Below, piece after piece: positions 1-7,194 of a stretch of DNA of 30,350 nt (position 1 is its first letter; each line of letters starts with the position of its first letter). A model generated the notes under the pieces. It had not been told where the DNA came from and did not search any database. It saw nothing but the letters and a program-made list of their open reading frames with translations. Position numbers and translations under genes: made by a program. The stretch spans positions 1 to 30,350 of the forward strand of contig CAJTZH010000029.1 in NCBI GenBank assembly GCA_910584325.1. The letters run 5' to 3'. This stretch comes from an uncultured Lachnospiraceae bacterium (GTDB taxonomy: Bacteria; Bacillota; Clostridia; Lachnospirales; Lachnospiraceae).

Positions 1-254
1 TTGTCATAGACAAATTTTCCCACGCACCGGATACCGTTTCCGCACATCGGCGAGTGGGAACCGTCGGCATTATACATTTCCATAAAAAAATCCGCTCTGT
101 CAGACGACTTTATCAGAATCAGACCGTCGGAACCGATTCCAAAATGACGGTCACTGACTTTTTTTGCCACTTCTGCAGGATTCTCCAGCGCTTTAGCGGT
201 ACAGTCCACATATACATAATCGTTTCCGCAGCCTTCCATTTTCGTAAAAATCAT
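1..254 (-). CDS. dapF: Diaminopimelate epimerase, N-terminal part (cut by window edge)
   Basis: Converts LL- to meso-diaminopimelate in the cytoplasm, for lysine and peptidoglycan. The minus strand from an ATG at 254 reads an N-terminal segment starting MIFTKMEGCGNDYVYVDC, then GSDGLILI and MCGNGIRCVG. The last carries the first catalytic cysteine of the family. About 84 residues are visible of a family size near 270-280; the gene runs off the left edge. The start is supported by AAGGA upstream. It is the third gene after glnA and the ANTAR gene, 14 bp behind the latter, so it is probably co-transcribed. The family assignment is firm; the rest of the protein and the second cysteine cannot be seen. 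Confidence 0.93.
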   Translation of the reverse strand, partial: MIFTKMEGCGNDYVYVDCTAKALENPAEVAKKVSDRHFGIGSDGLILIKSSDRADFFMEMYNADGSHSPMCGNGIRCVGKFVYD

Positions 255-268
255 ATTTATTTTCCTTT

Positions 269-823
269 CTATCCGCCATAAATACTAAGCACCATGCCTG
301 CCGTTTCCACCATACTGTTACCGCTGTCCATACTGCATTTCTGAATGTATTTATGCGCTTCTTCCTCCGTCATGTTATTTTGCTCCATGAGAAGATGTTT
401 CGCTGTCTGAATCAGCTCCTGTTCTTTTTTATCCCGCCCTTTCGGCTTTGTATTTTTGTTCTTACGCCGGATTAACTGCGTCTCCTCAATCATATGCAGC
501 GTCTCTGTCAATGCCTGCATTTTAAGCGGAACAGGTACAAAAACAATATCCAGATCACGCACTTCGTTCCAGTGTGTTTCCGATGCCACCATCACTATTT
601 TAATGCTTTTGGGAAGGCATTCTCTTAATTCCGTACATACGATATCCGAAAGCTTGTAACCGCATACGACAATTCCGTTATCGAGATGGTCCGCCGTACT
701 AATGGCAAATGCTCCCGAACTACATGCCGCCACCACATTAAATCCTCCTCTGCTTAAAACGGATTTAATCTTTCTGGCATCTTCTATCTTAGGAAACGCT
801 ACGATTATATTTGCTGTAACCAT
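269..823 (-). CDS. ANTAR-domain RNA-binding antiterminator with a degenerate receiver
   Basis: 184 residues. The N-terminal ~115 residues have receiver-like secondary structure, and the C-terminal ~60 residues (KKEQELIQTAKHLLMEQNNM onward, with MTEEEAHKYIQK) form a three-helix ANTAR domain. ANTAR proteins bind paired RNA hairpins and prevent termination. The receiver looks inactive: where a phospho-accepting Asp is expected (after GIVV) the sequence is CGYK, the usual N-terminal acidic pair is FPKIED, and the usual Lys-Pro-Phe is VPVPL. It sits 18 bp after glnA, an arrangement known from clostridia, and probably belongs to nitrogen control. ATG at 823 is preceded by GAGG. No histidine kinase is nearby. 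The domain call is confident; the RNA target is unknown. Confidence 0.85.
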   Translation of the reverse strand: MVTANIIVAFPKIEDARKIKSVLSRGGFNVVAACSSGAFAISTADHLDNGIVVCGYKLSDIVCTELRECLPKSIKIVMVASETHWNEVRDLDIVFVPVPLKMQALTETLHMIEETQLIRRKNKNTKPKGRDKKEQELIQTAKHLLMEQNNMTEEEAHKYIQKCSMDSGNSMVETAGMVLSIYGG

Positions 824-841
824 CCGTTATGCCTCAATATT

Positions 842-2173
842 TTAGAATTTTCCAAGATAACGCTCAATCTCCCAGTTAGAAACATATTCGTTATACAGAG
901 CCCATTCTCTTTTCTTTGCCTCTGTATATTTACCGTAAATATGTTCTCCTAACGTATTTCTGATGTACTCGTCGCTCTCTAAGCCGTCAATCGCTCTTCC
1001 AAGATTTATCGGAAGCGCCGTAATCTTTTTCTCTGCCTTTTCCTCTTCCGTCAGTTCAAAAATATTACAATTTACACTTTCAGGAGGCGTCAGTCCTCTC
1101 TTAATTCCGTCAAGTCCTGCTGACAGGCATACGGCAAGCGCAAGATACGGATTCGCCGCGGAATCCGGACAGCGAAGTTCAATTCTCGTTCCGTTTCCTC
1201 TTGCCGCAGGCACACGAATCAGCGGGCTTCTGTTCTTAGCGGACCATGCCACATAAATCGGCGCCTCATATCCTGGCACCAGTCTCTTATAGGAATTCAC
1301 AAGCGGATTTGTAATTGCCGCCATACCGTTCATATGCTCCATAATGCCTGCAATAAACTGATAAGCAGTCTTACTCAGACCGTTTACATCCTCCGGGTCG
1401 GCAAACGCGTTCTTTCCGTCCGCAGACAGTGAAATATTAATATGCATTCCGGAACCTGCCATTCCGTACTTTGGCTTTGGCATAAATGTCGCGTACAAAC
1501 CGTGGCGCTTTGCTATGGTCTTAACCGCAAGTTTAAATGTCATGATGTTATCGGCTGTTTTCAGTGCCTCATCATATTTAAAATCAATCTCATGCTGTGC
1601 CGGCGCGCATTCATGATGGGATGCCTCGATTTCAAATCCCATCTCTTCCAGTGACAGCACGATGTCGCGGCGGACATTTTCTCCCAAATCGGACGGTCCC
1701 AAATCAAAATATCCCGCCTTTTCATAAGAAATTGTCGTCGGATTTCCTACCTCGTCTGTATTAAAAAGGAAAAATTCACATTCCGGTCCGATATTACAGG
1801 TATATCCCATGTCCGCCGCCTCTTTGATTGCTCTGTGCAGGACATATCTTGGGTCTCCCTCAAACGGTGTTCCGTCCGCTTTATAAACGTCGCAGATGAG
1901 TCTGGCAACTTTTCCCCGCTGCGGTCTCCACGGGAAAATCACAAAACTATCCAAATCAGGATATAAATACATATCCGACTCTTCGATTCTTACAAATCCC
2001 TCGATGGATGAACCGTCAAACATACACTTGTTATCTAACGCTTTCGCAAGCTGGCTCTTTGTAATCGCTACGTTCTTTAACTGTCCAAAAATATCGGTAA
2101 ACTGCAGGCGGATAAATTCTACGTCCTCTTCCTCCACCATGCGGACAATATCGTTTTTCGTATACTTGCTCAT
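842..2173 (-). CDS. glnA: Type I glutamine synthetase (GSI-alpha)
   Basis: Makes glutamine from glutamate, ammonia and ATP; cytoplasmic dodecamer in this family. 443 residues match the GSI-alpha length of about 444. Visible signatures are the N-terminal beta-grasp (FTDIFGQLKN, MFDGSSIEGF), the glutamate/ammonia site (KPKYGMAGSGMHINISL), the ATP-side segment NRSPLIRVPAA and the C-terminal RIELRCPDSAANPYLALAV. The short GSI-alpha form is normally controlled by feedback inhibition and GlnR-type regulators, not adenylylation; that is family knowledge. ATG at 2173 follows AAGGAGG. The promoter at 2220-2248 gives a leader of only about 40 nt, too short for a paired ANTAR hairpin target. The ANTAR gene and dapF follow on the same strand. 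Confidence 0.97.
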   Translation of the reverse strand: MSKYTKNDIVRMVEEEDVEFIRLQFTDIFGQLKNVAITKSQLAKALDNKCMFDGSSIEGFVRIEESDMYLYPDLDSFVIFPWRPQRGKVARLICDVYKADGTPFEGDPRYVLHRAIKEAADMGYTCNIGPECEFFLFNTDEVGNPTTISYEKAGYFDLGPSDLGENVRRDIVLSLEEMGFEIEASHHECAPAQHEIDFKYDEALKTADNIMTFKLAVKTIAKRHGLYATFMPKPKYGMAGSGMHINISLSADGKNAFADPEDVNGLSKTAYQFIAGIMEHMNGMAAITNPLVNSYKRLVPGYEAPIYVAWSAKNRSPLIRVPAARGNGTRIELRCPDSAANPYLALAVCLSAGLDGIKRGLTPPESVNCNIFELTEEEKAEKKITALPINLGRAIDGLESDEYIRNTLGEHIYGKYTEAKKREWALYNEYVSNWEIERYLGKF

Positions 2174-2219
2174 TTTTCCTCCTTATTGCCTTTGGCATAC
2201 AAAATTCATTTACCCGAAT

Positions 2220-2248
2220 ATTATCCCAACTTTTATTGGAATTGTCAA
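2220..2248 (-). promoter_or_regulatory. Sigma-A promoter of glnA operon
   Basis: On the minus strand TTGACA (2243-2248) and GATAAT (2220-2225) are separated by 17 bp. The -35 box overlaps the -35 box of the divergent capA-like gene, so the two promoters share DNA. Confidence 0.8.
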
Positions 2249-2270
2249 TGAAAAGTAAATGTGATATGCT
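2242..2270 (+). promoter_or_regulatory. Sigma-A promoter of the CapA-like lipoprotein gene
   Basis: TTGTCA (2242-2247) and TATGCT (2265-2270) are separated by 17 bp, about 45 bp before the start codon. The -35 hexamer lies on the same bases as the glnA -35 hexamer. Confidence 0.7.
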
Positions 2271-2315
2271 ATATTTGCAATACGATTTTGAAGGGATGAG
2301 TAAGGAGTAAAAAAC

Positions 2316-3539
2316 ATGAAGAAAAAATTTTTATCTGTATTGTCGGTCTGTCTGGCAATTCTTATGGTACTGCCCGGATGCAGTAAAACTACAGCAGCAA
2401 ACGCTACTGTCTCGGCTGATATTCCCAGCATAATCGAGACATCCTCTGCCGCCCCCGAAACGGAGCCTGCGACAGAACCACCGTTTGAACCCGTAACTGT
2501 TGATTTGATTATGGTCGGCGATATACTTGCGCATGAAGGCGTTTATAACAGTGGATTCTTCCCGGACGGCAGTATTAACTTTGACCATATTTTTGCAAAT
2601 GTAAAAGACGATATTCAGGCTGCCGACATTGCCATCGTCAACCAGGAAGTCGTACTTGGCGGCACCGATTTAGGACTTTCCGGTTATCCGTGTTTTAACA
2701 GTCCTACAGAACTTGGCGACGCACTTGTCACTGCCGGATTTAATGTCATTCTCCACGCCACAAACCACGCATTGGATAAGGGCATTACGGGAATCGACAA
2801 CACCTTAAATTTCTGGAAAAAAAACTATCCGGATTTACCGATACTGGGTATCCACGACGAGACATTTACCGACTATGAGACGCAGGACATCTATGTGTAT
2901 GAAAAAGACGGACTGCGCATCGCCATTTTAAATTATACCTATGGAACGAACGGAATTCCGATTCCGCAAAGCCGCCCCTTAATAGTAAATATGCTGGATG
3001 AAGAAAAAGTTGCGCTCGATATTGCCCGCGCGAAAGAAATTTCCGATTTCGTCATTGTCTGCCCGCACTGGGGAACGGAATATATTTATACGCCGGACTC
3101 CTATCAGCAAAAATGGACGCAGTTCTTCTACGAGCATGAAGTAGATTTGGTAATCGGCACGCATCCGCTTGTTATCGAACCGGTTGAGTGGATTGAGGAG
3201 GAAGGAAACGACCATAAAATGCTTGTCTATTATTCCCTGGGAAATTTTGTCTCCAATCAGGACAAACAACCGCGTATGCTGGGAGCTATGGCAAAAGTTT
3301 CAATTACGATGGACAAGATTGACGACGAATATGTCGTCTCCATCTCCGATTACGGCGTGGAACCATTAGTAACGCACAAATTATTCGGTCCCGGTTCCAT
3401 TACCACCTATAAACTGAGTGACTACAACGACACGCTTGCCGCCAAAAACCGCATCAACAGCGATGAACCCGGTTTTAATATGGCGTTTTTACAGGACTTG
3501 TCAAAGCAGGTATTCGGAGATTTGGTGAAATTTGATTAA
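2316..3539 (+). CDS. CapA/PgsA-like metallophosphatase-fold lipoprotein
   Basis: 407 residues with a lipoprotein signal: positive N-terminus, hydrophobic stretch and lipobox LPGC with Cys22. An acidic, Pro/Thr-rich linker (about residues 25-60) precedes a CapA-type calcineurin-like domain. Visible motifs are MVGDILAH, NQEVVLGG, ATNHALDKG, CPHWGTEY, GTHPLVIEPVEW and YYSLGNFVSNQ, which supply the metal-binding Asp, Asn and His residues. The family includes PgsA of poly-gamma-glutamate synthesis, but no pgsB/pgsC genes are near, so a role in a capsule is not supported here. It is more safely called an extracytoplasmic, membrane-anchored phosphoesterase-fold protein. It stands alone behind its own promoter with AAGGAG before ATG. 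Confidence 0.88.
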   Translation: MKKKFLSVLSVCLAILMVLPGCSKTTAANATVSADIPSIIETSSAAPETEPATEPPFEPVTVDLIMVGDILAHEGVYNSGFFPDGSINFDHIFANVKDDIQAADIAIVNQEVVLGGTDLGLSGYPCFNSPTELGDALVTAGFNVILHATNHALDKGITGIDNTLNFWKKNYPDLPILGIHDETFTDYETQDIYVYEKDGLRIAILNYTYGTNGIPIPQSRPLIVNMLDEEKVALDIARAKEISDFVIVCPHWGTEYIYTPDSYQQKWTQFFYEHEVDLVIGTHPLVIEPVEWIEEEGNDHKMLVYYSLGNFVSNQDKQPRMLGAMAKVSITMDKIDDEYVVSISDYGVEPLVTHKLFGPGSITTYKLSDYNDTLAAKNRINSDEPGFNMAFLQDLSKQVFGDLVKFD

Positions 3540-3592
3540 AAACAGTATTTTTAAGGTTCGGTAAATTTTATTTCCAAAACTTAAAAAACAAC

Positions 3593-3621
3593 TTGCAATT
3601 CTGTCAAAATTCGATTATACT
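3593..3621 (+). promoter_or_regulatory. Promoter of tRNA-Pro
   Basis: TTGCAA (3593-3598) and TATACT (3616-3621) with a 17-bp spacer, about 70 bp before the mature tRNA. It is a strong consensus promoter, as expected for a single tRNA unit. Confidence 0.8.
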
Positions 3622-3653
3622 ATCATATGGTCACAGGAAAAAGACCATATGAT
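3622..3653 (+). repeat. Perfect 11-bp inverted repeat in the tRNA leader
   Basis: ATCATATGGTC (3622-3632) and GACCATATGAT (3643-3653) flank a 10-nt loop. It begins directly after the -10 box, so it covers the start of transcription. As RNA it would form a stable stem at the 5' end of the tRNA precursor; as DNA it could be an operator. It ends 39 bp before the tRNA. Confidence 0.8.
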
Positions 3654-3692
3654 GGTGGAATTGCAACGCAGTTTCCTATCAGACATAAAGTA

Positions 3693-3766
3693 CGGGGTGT
3701 GGCTCAGCTTGGTAGAGCGCTTGGTTCGGGACTAAGAGGTCGCAGGTTCGAATCCTGTCACCCCGA
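3693..3766 (+). tRNA. tRNA-Pro (anticodon CGG)
   Basis: A full cloverleaf can be drawn. The acceptor stem is CGGGGTG/CACCCCG, the D arm contains GGCTCAGCTTGGTAGAGC, and the anticodon stem CTTGG/CTAAG encloses TTCGGGA with anticodon CGG. The T arm has GGTTCGAATCC, and the discriminator base is A. The CCA end is not encoded. It has its own promoter and terminator and is a single-gene unit. Confidence 0.96.
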
Positions 3767-3782
3767 CTCCTTGGCAGGGGCA

Positions 3783-3818
3783 CCGCCATGTAAGAATATC
3801 TTACATGGCGGGCTTTTT
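3783..3818 (+). terminator. Rho-independent terminator of tRNA-Pro
   Basis: A 12-bp perfect stem (CCGCCATGTAAG, 3783-3794, with CTTACATGGCGG, 3800-3811) with loop AATAT is followed by GCTTTTT. It lies 16 bp after the tRNA. Confidence 0.92.
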
Positions 3819-3823
3819 AATTT

Positions 3824-4352
3824 TATTCGAACTCCTTCCAATGTCCTTTGGCTACACCAGCCTTTTCCTCTTTCAACAAATAACGTTCTTTCCGGAAGTT
3901 GTTCATCAATACTATCATGTCCCGGAAATACCCACTTCATAAATCCATTCGATTCCTCATCTGTTTCATCAATTTAAAATAAATTCTGAAACGCTATTAT
4001 ATGCAAATTACTATCCAAAAATCTCCTCAATGCCGGAACCAATAACCATGATTTGCAGACTAAAATGACGTGTTCCCATTGAGGAAAATACATTTTCCTG
4101 AAAACAAAAAAATCCTTTACAGACTGTAAAACAGCTTCTTTTCTGAAATCGGCATCATCCTGCAGCAAACATTGAAGTTCTTTTATTCCGTCTCCCCATG
4201 TAGCACGGTTTATAATTTTGTTCTATAACTTGGCTGAAACATGACAATCCCGTTTAGTCTCTTAATCATTATAACTGCCCTACAACTTCTATAGGAATTT
4301 CCAACATTTTGTACAATCTTTGACTTGCCAGCATAATCATACCCACTTTCAT
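3824..4352 (-). pseudogene. Decayed acyltransferase (GNAT-C-like) gene
   Basis: The minus strand shows pieces of one protein in different frames. First comes an N-terminal piece from ATG 4352 (MKVGMIMLASQRLYKMLEIP, then VVGQL and two stops). Next is a longer piece (TWGDGIKELQCLLQDDAD to HVILVCKSWLLVPALRRFL and IIAFQNLF) ending at TAA 3974-3976. Reading continues in the same frame after that stop as NGFMKWVFPGHD, LPERTLFVERGKGW and TLEGVRIKL. The CKSWLL...FL/N..RFQ..F pattern followed by W.FG...LP..T resembles the GNAT-like acyltransferase family of Firmicutes, which is about 280-300 residues long. Stops, frame changes and lost sequence in the middle make it non-functional. The family call is from memory and moderate; the broken state is seen directly. 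Confidence 0.6.
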
Positions 4353-4379
4353 GTTTTCTATAAAACTACTGTTTTCCTG

Positions 4380-5081
4380 TCATTTCGTCATAAATGAATA
4401 CATATACCAATTTCCGTTAATATTCTCAAACAATATCCGGTAACATACGCTTTCCTCCACGGTTCGCTGCCGCTCTGTATCGGGAACCTTGGTCAAATCA
4501 ATCATCACGTCGCAAGCAAAATAATTCTCATTAAAACGGACCATATCCGTTGTTTCCTCTTTCGTAAATGTCATGGATTTGGATTTTATCAGCCATTCCA
4601 ACGACTGCTGTGAACTTAAAACCGCCTTATACGCCTTGCTGTCCGTCCTCATAATACTCTGTAAATCCGAAAGCGCAGCCATTCCGTTAATGTGCTTTAA
4701 ATATAGCTCAAGACATTGTACCGCCCTCTGCGATAAAGCCGCATCCTCTATAGGCGTTTCCTGCACCCCTCCAACGTCAATTTTAAGGAGCGCCGCTACA
4801 TCCTCCCGAATCAAATCATCACCGCCGGAACTTTCCATAACAGACTCCGGCTCCGTAACTTCATTTTGTATGCCCTGTGTTGTCTCAGGCTCCTTCGCGG
4901 ATGTTGTCTCTGTCTCTTTCTTATTTTCTTTCCTCATATCGGCAAAAATACTTTTACGGTTCTCTTCGTCCACATAAGAAATCTGAAATTCTTTTAACGC
5001 GTTCCACTCCCATATACAGATTCCCGCAACTACAAGAACGCCAATCACAACATACAGTATCGCTACATGTTTAAATTTCAT
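4380..5081 (-). CDS. Membrane-anchored protein of unknown function
   Basis: 233 residues. One N-terminal membrane segment (about residues 6-27, AILYVVIGVLVVAGICIW) is followed by a low-complexity Glu/Thr/Ser region (about 50-95), then a folded-looking C-terminal domain (about 95-233) ending VCYRILFENINGNWYMYSFMTK. The last part resembles the final strands of NTF2-like domains, but I cannot name a family. The topology suggests an anchor with an extracytoplasmic domain. It follows the phosphodiester-glycosidase-like gene by 12 bp on the same strand, so the two probably act together at the cell surface. The start ATG at 5081 lies just after the upstream stop. Confidence 0.75.
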   Translation of the reverse strand: MKFKHVAILYVVIGVLVVAGICIWEWNALKEFQISYVDEENRKSIFADMRKENKKETETTSAKEPETTQGIQNEVTEPESVMESSGGDDLIREDVAALLKIDVGGVQETPIEDAALSQRAVQCLELYLKHINGMAALSDLQSIMRTDSKAYKAVLSSQQSLEWLIKSKSMTFTKEETTDMVRFNENYFACDVMIDLTKVPDTERQRTVEESVCYRILFENINGNWYMYSFMTK

Positions 5082-5093
5082 GTTATCAGTCCT

Positions 5094-6137
5094 CTACTTT
5101 ACTACAAAACAGGTCGGCATCTCACGCGGTCCGTAAAGCGAAGAACAGGAATTTAATAATTCGCCTTCGTAATACATTACCGAAGAACTTCCGCCGTCAA
5201 GATTGGCGGCGTTGACCGCCCCAAAATCAAGCATCACCTGCGTAATGTCACTGTAAGATGCCCCAAGAGAAGAACTCTGTCTTCCGTCAATGACCAGAAG
5301 CAGCACGGCTCCGTCTTCCCTCTGTCCGATTGCCGTACGCGGATTTAAACCGCCTCCCTGCGATGCCTTTGTCGCCTCTTTATTCACCACAAGAATCGGT
5401 CCAAACGATACCGCGTCACGGATTCCCATATTCACCGCCTGCTCTCCCGTCATTGTTCCCACGACCAGCACGTTATCCTGATTAAACCCGATAATCTCAT
5501 ATCTGGCGTCCATACTGCCAAACCGGAACGTTCCCTCGGAAATGACAATTCCCTTCGGGATTCCGCCGTCCCCCGCGCCCTGCGGGTCTTCAAATCCGCC
5601 TGCATTGACGCCGCCCACCGCGTTATAGGACGCAATCATGTCCACAACCTTCTTACCCGGCACACCCTCCGCATACGCAGGGGCGGACGTTCCAACAATT
5701 ACACGGGAAGGATCCTTCACAATCATCATTATTCCTTTGTATGTCGCGCCGTAAACCTGATGAAATTCAATCGGTTCCTCCGGCTGTGGCTCAGTATTTT
5801 CTTCGGGAACAGCATTTTCATTCGCGTTCACTTTACTGTCCTGCTCTTCTGTCGGGCTCTCTGTATTACCTTCTACTTTAATCAGAGACGTATCCGTTAT
5901 CTCAAGAACCTCTACATTCTGCTTCGCCTCAATGGCGTCTATCTCCTCCTGGGAACAGTAAAGATTTGCCAGAAACCCCACCGCGCTGGTTTCTCTCACC
6001 GAAAGGACAAACAGCTCTTTTGCACGCTCGGACGGTCCGTTTACACAGACCCACATAATACAATATAGCCCGATAAGAGTAATCAGCAACGTAAGTCCCA
6101 GCATAATAAATGTTCTTTTTATAATTACCTTAACCAT
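5094..6137 (-). CDS. Phosphodiester glycosidase (NAGPA/DUF2233) domain protein, exported
   Basis: 347 residues. One N-terminal membrane segment (about residues 9-31) acts as signal anchor, an acidic Glu/Pro-rich linker spans about residues 90-120, and the NAGPA domain fills the C-terminal 220 residues. Motifs are VNAGGFEDPQGAG, PKGIVISEG, FGPILVVNKEA, PRTAIGQREDGAVLLLVIDG, and the family hallmark NLDGGSSSVMYY. The family cleaves sugar phosphodiesters (the uncovering enzyme of lysosomal targeting is the best known); in bacteria it is linked to wall or exopolysaccharide glycans, substrate unknown here. It is the first gene of a two-gene operon. Its ATG at 6137 is preceded by GGGTGA. A promoter is seen at 6166-6193. 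Confidence 0.88.
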   Translation of the reverse strand: MVKVIIKRTFIMLGLTLLITLIGLYCIMWVCVNGPSERAKELFVLSVRETSAVGFLANLYCSQEEIDAIEAKQNVEVLEITDTSLIKVEGNTESPTEEQDSKVNANENAVPEENTEPQPEEPIEFHQVYGATYKGIMMIVKDPSRVIVGTSAPAYAEGVPGKKVVDMIASYNAVGGVNAGGFEDPQGAGDGGIPKGIVISEGTFRFGSMDARYEIIGFNQDNVLVVGTMTGEQAVNMGIRDAVSFGPILVVNKEATKASQGGGLNPRTAIGQREDGAVLLLVIDGRQSSSLGASYSDITQVMLDFGAVNAANLDGGSSSVMYYEGELLNSCSSLYGPREMPTCFVVK

Positions 6138-6165
6138 AAATTTTCACCCATTTGTTGATACTACT

Positions 6166-6193
6166 ATCATATCATACTTTATCGTCCATGCAA
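6166..6193 (-). promoter_or_regulatory. Candidate promoter for the NAGPA gene
   Basis: On the minus strand TTGCAT (6188-6193) and TATGAT (6166-6171) are 16 bp apart, about 30 bp before the start codon. The TATGATATGAT repeat leaves a choice of -10 register. Confidence 0.5.
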
Positions 6194-6303
6194 TCCATTT
6201 TATAAAATCATTCTTTACAGATACTTTGATTTATGTTACTTTAATTCTATAAAAATGGATAAAGCAAAAAATCAAAAATATATGTTTAATTTATCGTACA
6301 TAT

Positions 6304-6681
6304 ATGCCAGCTGATGCTGTTGGGCAATATTTAATCCAAAATGAAACATCTACATTAGATTCTGCAATTCAATGGGTTGCTGCATATGGAATAACTACAG
6401 CGCTCACAATGCTTGCAAATGCATATGGTCTTCATATTAGTAGTAATGCATTAAATCTGGCTATATCAACAGCAATTGTGTACTTTAGCTCATATAACTA
6501 TAGTCAAATGCTTAACGCAAGCGGTGGTGGTCAGCATGGCGTGCAAATTGATTATATTACTATAATAGGTTCTGGAAATTCAAGAGTATATTCTAAGTGG
6601 GGAAGTGAACCTTATGTTCTTTCGTTGCCGAATGGTGGTTCTGCGTCTTGGGCAGAAGGTGAATATTATGCTGAACCATAA
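6304..6681 (+). CDS. Orphan ORF in A+T-rich insert, probably 5'-truncated
   Basis: 125 residues from the first ATG. A central hydrophobic stretch (VAAYGITTALTMLANAYGL, then ALNLAISTAIVYFSSY) precedes a Gly/Ser-rich tail (NASGGGQHGVQ, SLPNGGSASWAEGEYY). I do not recognise the family. No ribosome site precedes ATG 6304. The same frame stays open some codons upstream, so the protein may be the C-terminal part of a lost larger gene. A hydrophobic-then-glycine-rich small protein would fit a bacteriocin-like or cell-surface peptide, but that is only a guess. Base composition is clearly more A+T-rich than the flanking genes. DUF6487 follows after 26 bp. Confidence 0.45.
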   Translation: MPADAVGQYLIQNETSTLDSAIQWVAAYGITTALTMLANAYGLHISSNALNLAISTAIVYFSSYNYSQMLNASGGGQHGVQIDYITIIGSGNSRVYSKWGSEPYVLSLPNGGSASWAEGEYYAEP

Positions 6682-6707
6682 ATCATAGACAATAGAGGAT
6701 ACTTGTT

Positions 6708-6944
6708 ATGAAATGTATTTTGTGTGGGTCAGATATGCAGCAGGGAGGGATTATTACCCAAGGTGTTTCTGCAATGTGGGTACCGGAAACTGAGTTTCAA
6801 AAAAAAGGAATACGTAAACTAATTTATGAAAAAGGGAAAAAAATAGGACATGCCGATATAATTTTAAATCAAACAAAAATACCTAATGCATATTTTTGTC
6901 CTAAATGCAACAAGATAATTGGAATTTTCGATGTTGGTTTTTAA
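6708..6944 (+). CDS. DUF6487-type zinc-ribbon small protein
   Basis: 78 residues. N-terminal MKCILCGSDM gives a CxxC pair and C-terminal YFCPKCNKII gives a second, with GGIITQG and MWVPE between; this layout matches the PF20097/DUF6487 family of small cytosolic zinc ribbons. The function is not known. The ribosome site AGAGG is 9 nt before ATG. It is A+T-rich and shares the insert with the orphan ORF; a terminator-like hairpin follows at 6997. Confidence 0.75.
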   Translation: MKCILCGSDMQQGGIITQGVSAMWVPETEFQKKGIRKLIYEKGKKIGHADIILNQTKIPNAYFCPKCNKIIGIFDVGF

Positions 6945-6996
6945 ATTCTTCATTCTCCTTGCATTGTGTCATGCATCTACATAAGAAAGAAACTCC

Positions 6997-7041
6997 AAGC
7001 AGTCACGCTCCAAATACCGGAGACGGACTGCTTTTGTTTTT
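6997..7041 (+). terminator. Terminator after the DUF6487 gene
   Basis: AAGCAGTC (6997-7004) pairs with GACTGCTT (7026-7033), with a second inner pairing CTCC/GGAG, followed by CTTTTGTTTTT. It lies 52 bp after the stop codon. Confidence 0.75.
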
Positions 7042-7120
7042 CAAACCAAAAAGTAAAATTGTTGTTCCCATACGTGATGTGTATTATAATGATGTAGATA
7101 GAACAACTATTTTAAAAATT

Positions 7121-7194
7121 GATTCAGATGTCAAAAGCCTTTTTTTAATATCATTTGTCAATAGTTTATAATCAGGACTTTTGACACCTGAATC
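7121..7194. repeat. Imperfect 19-bp inverted repeat with a TATAAT in its loop
   Basis: The left arm 7121-7139 and the right arm 7176-7194 match at 17 of 19 positions, separated by 36 nt. TATAAT at 7167-7172 lies in the loop on the plus strand, 43 bp before the next gene, and could be its -10 box, though no good -35 is seen. It marks the right edge of the A+T-rich insert. Confidence 0.6.

Noticed and set aside
2316..3539. Poly-gamma-glutamate capsule operon
   Set aside because: Only the CapA-like protein is present; no ligase or membrane subunit genes are adjacent.
3627..3977. Open frame of 116 codons on the plus strand across the tRNA
   Set aside because: It runs through the tRNA-Pro gene and its terminator and shows no ribosome site; it is a chance frame.
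6905..7171. 88-codon plus-strand frame overlapping the end of the DUF6487 gene
   Set aside because: It covers the terminator hairpin at 6997-7041, has no ribosome site and gives no recognisable protein.
7121..7194. Invertible promoter (phase switch)
   Set aside because: The segment between the arms is only 36 nt, no recombinase gene is near, and no -35 box is seen inside; kept only as an inverted repeat.
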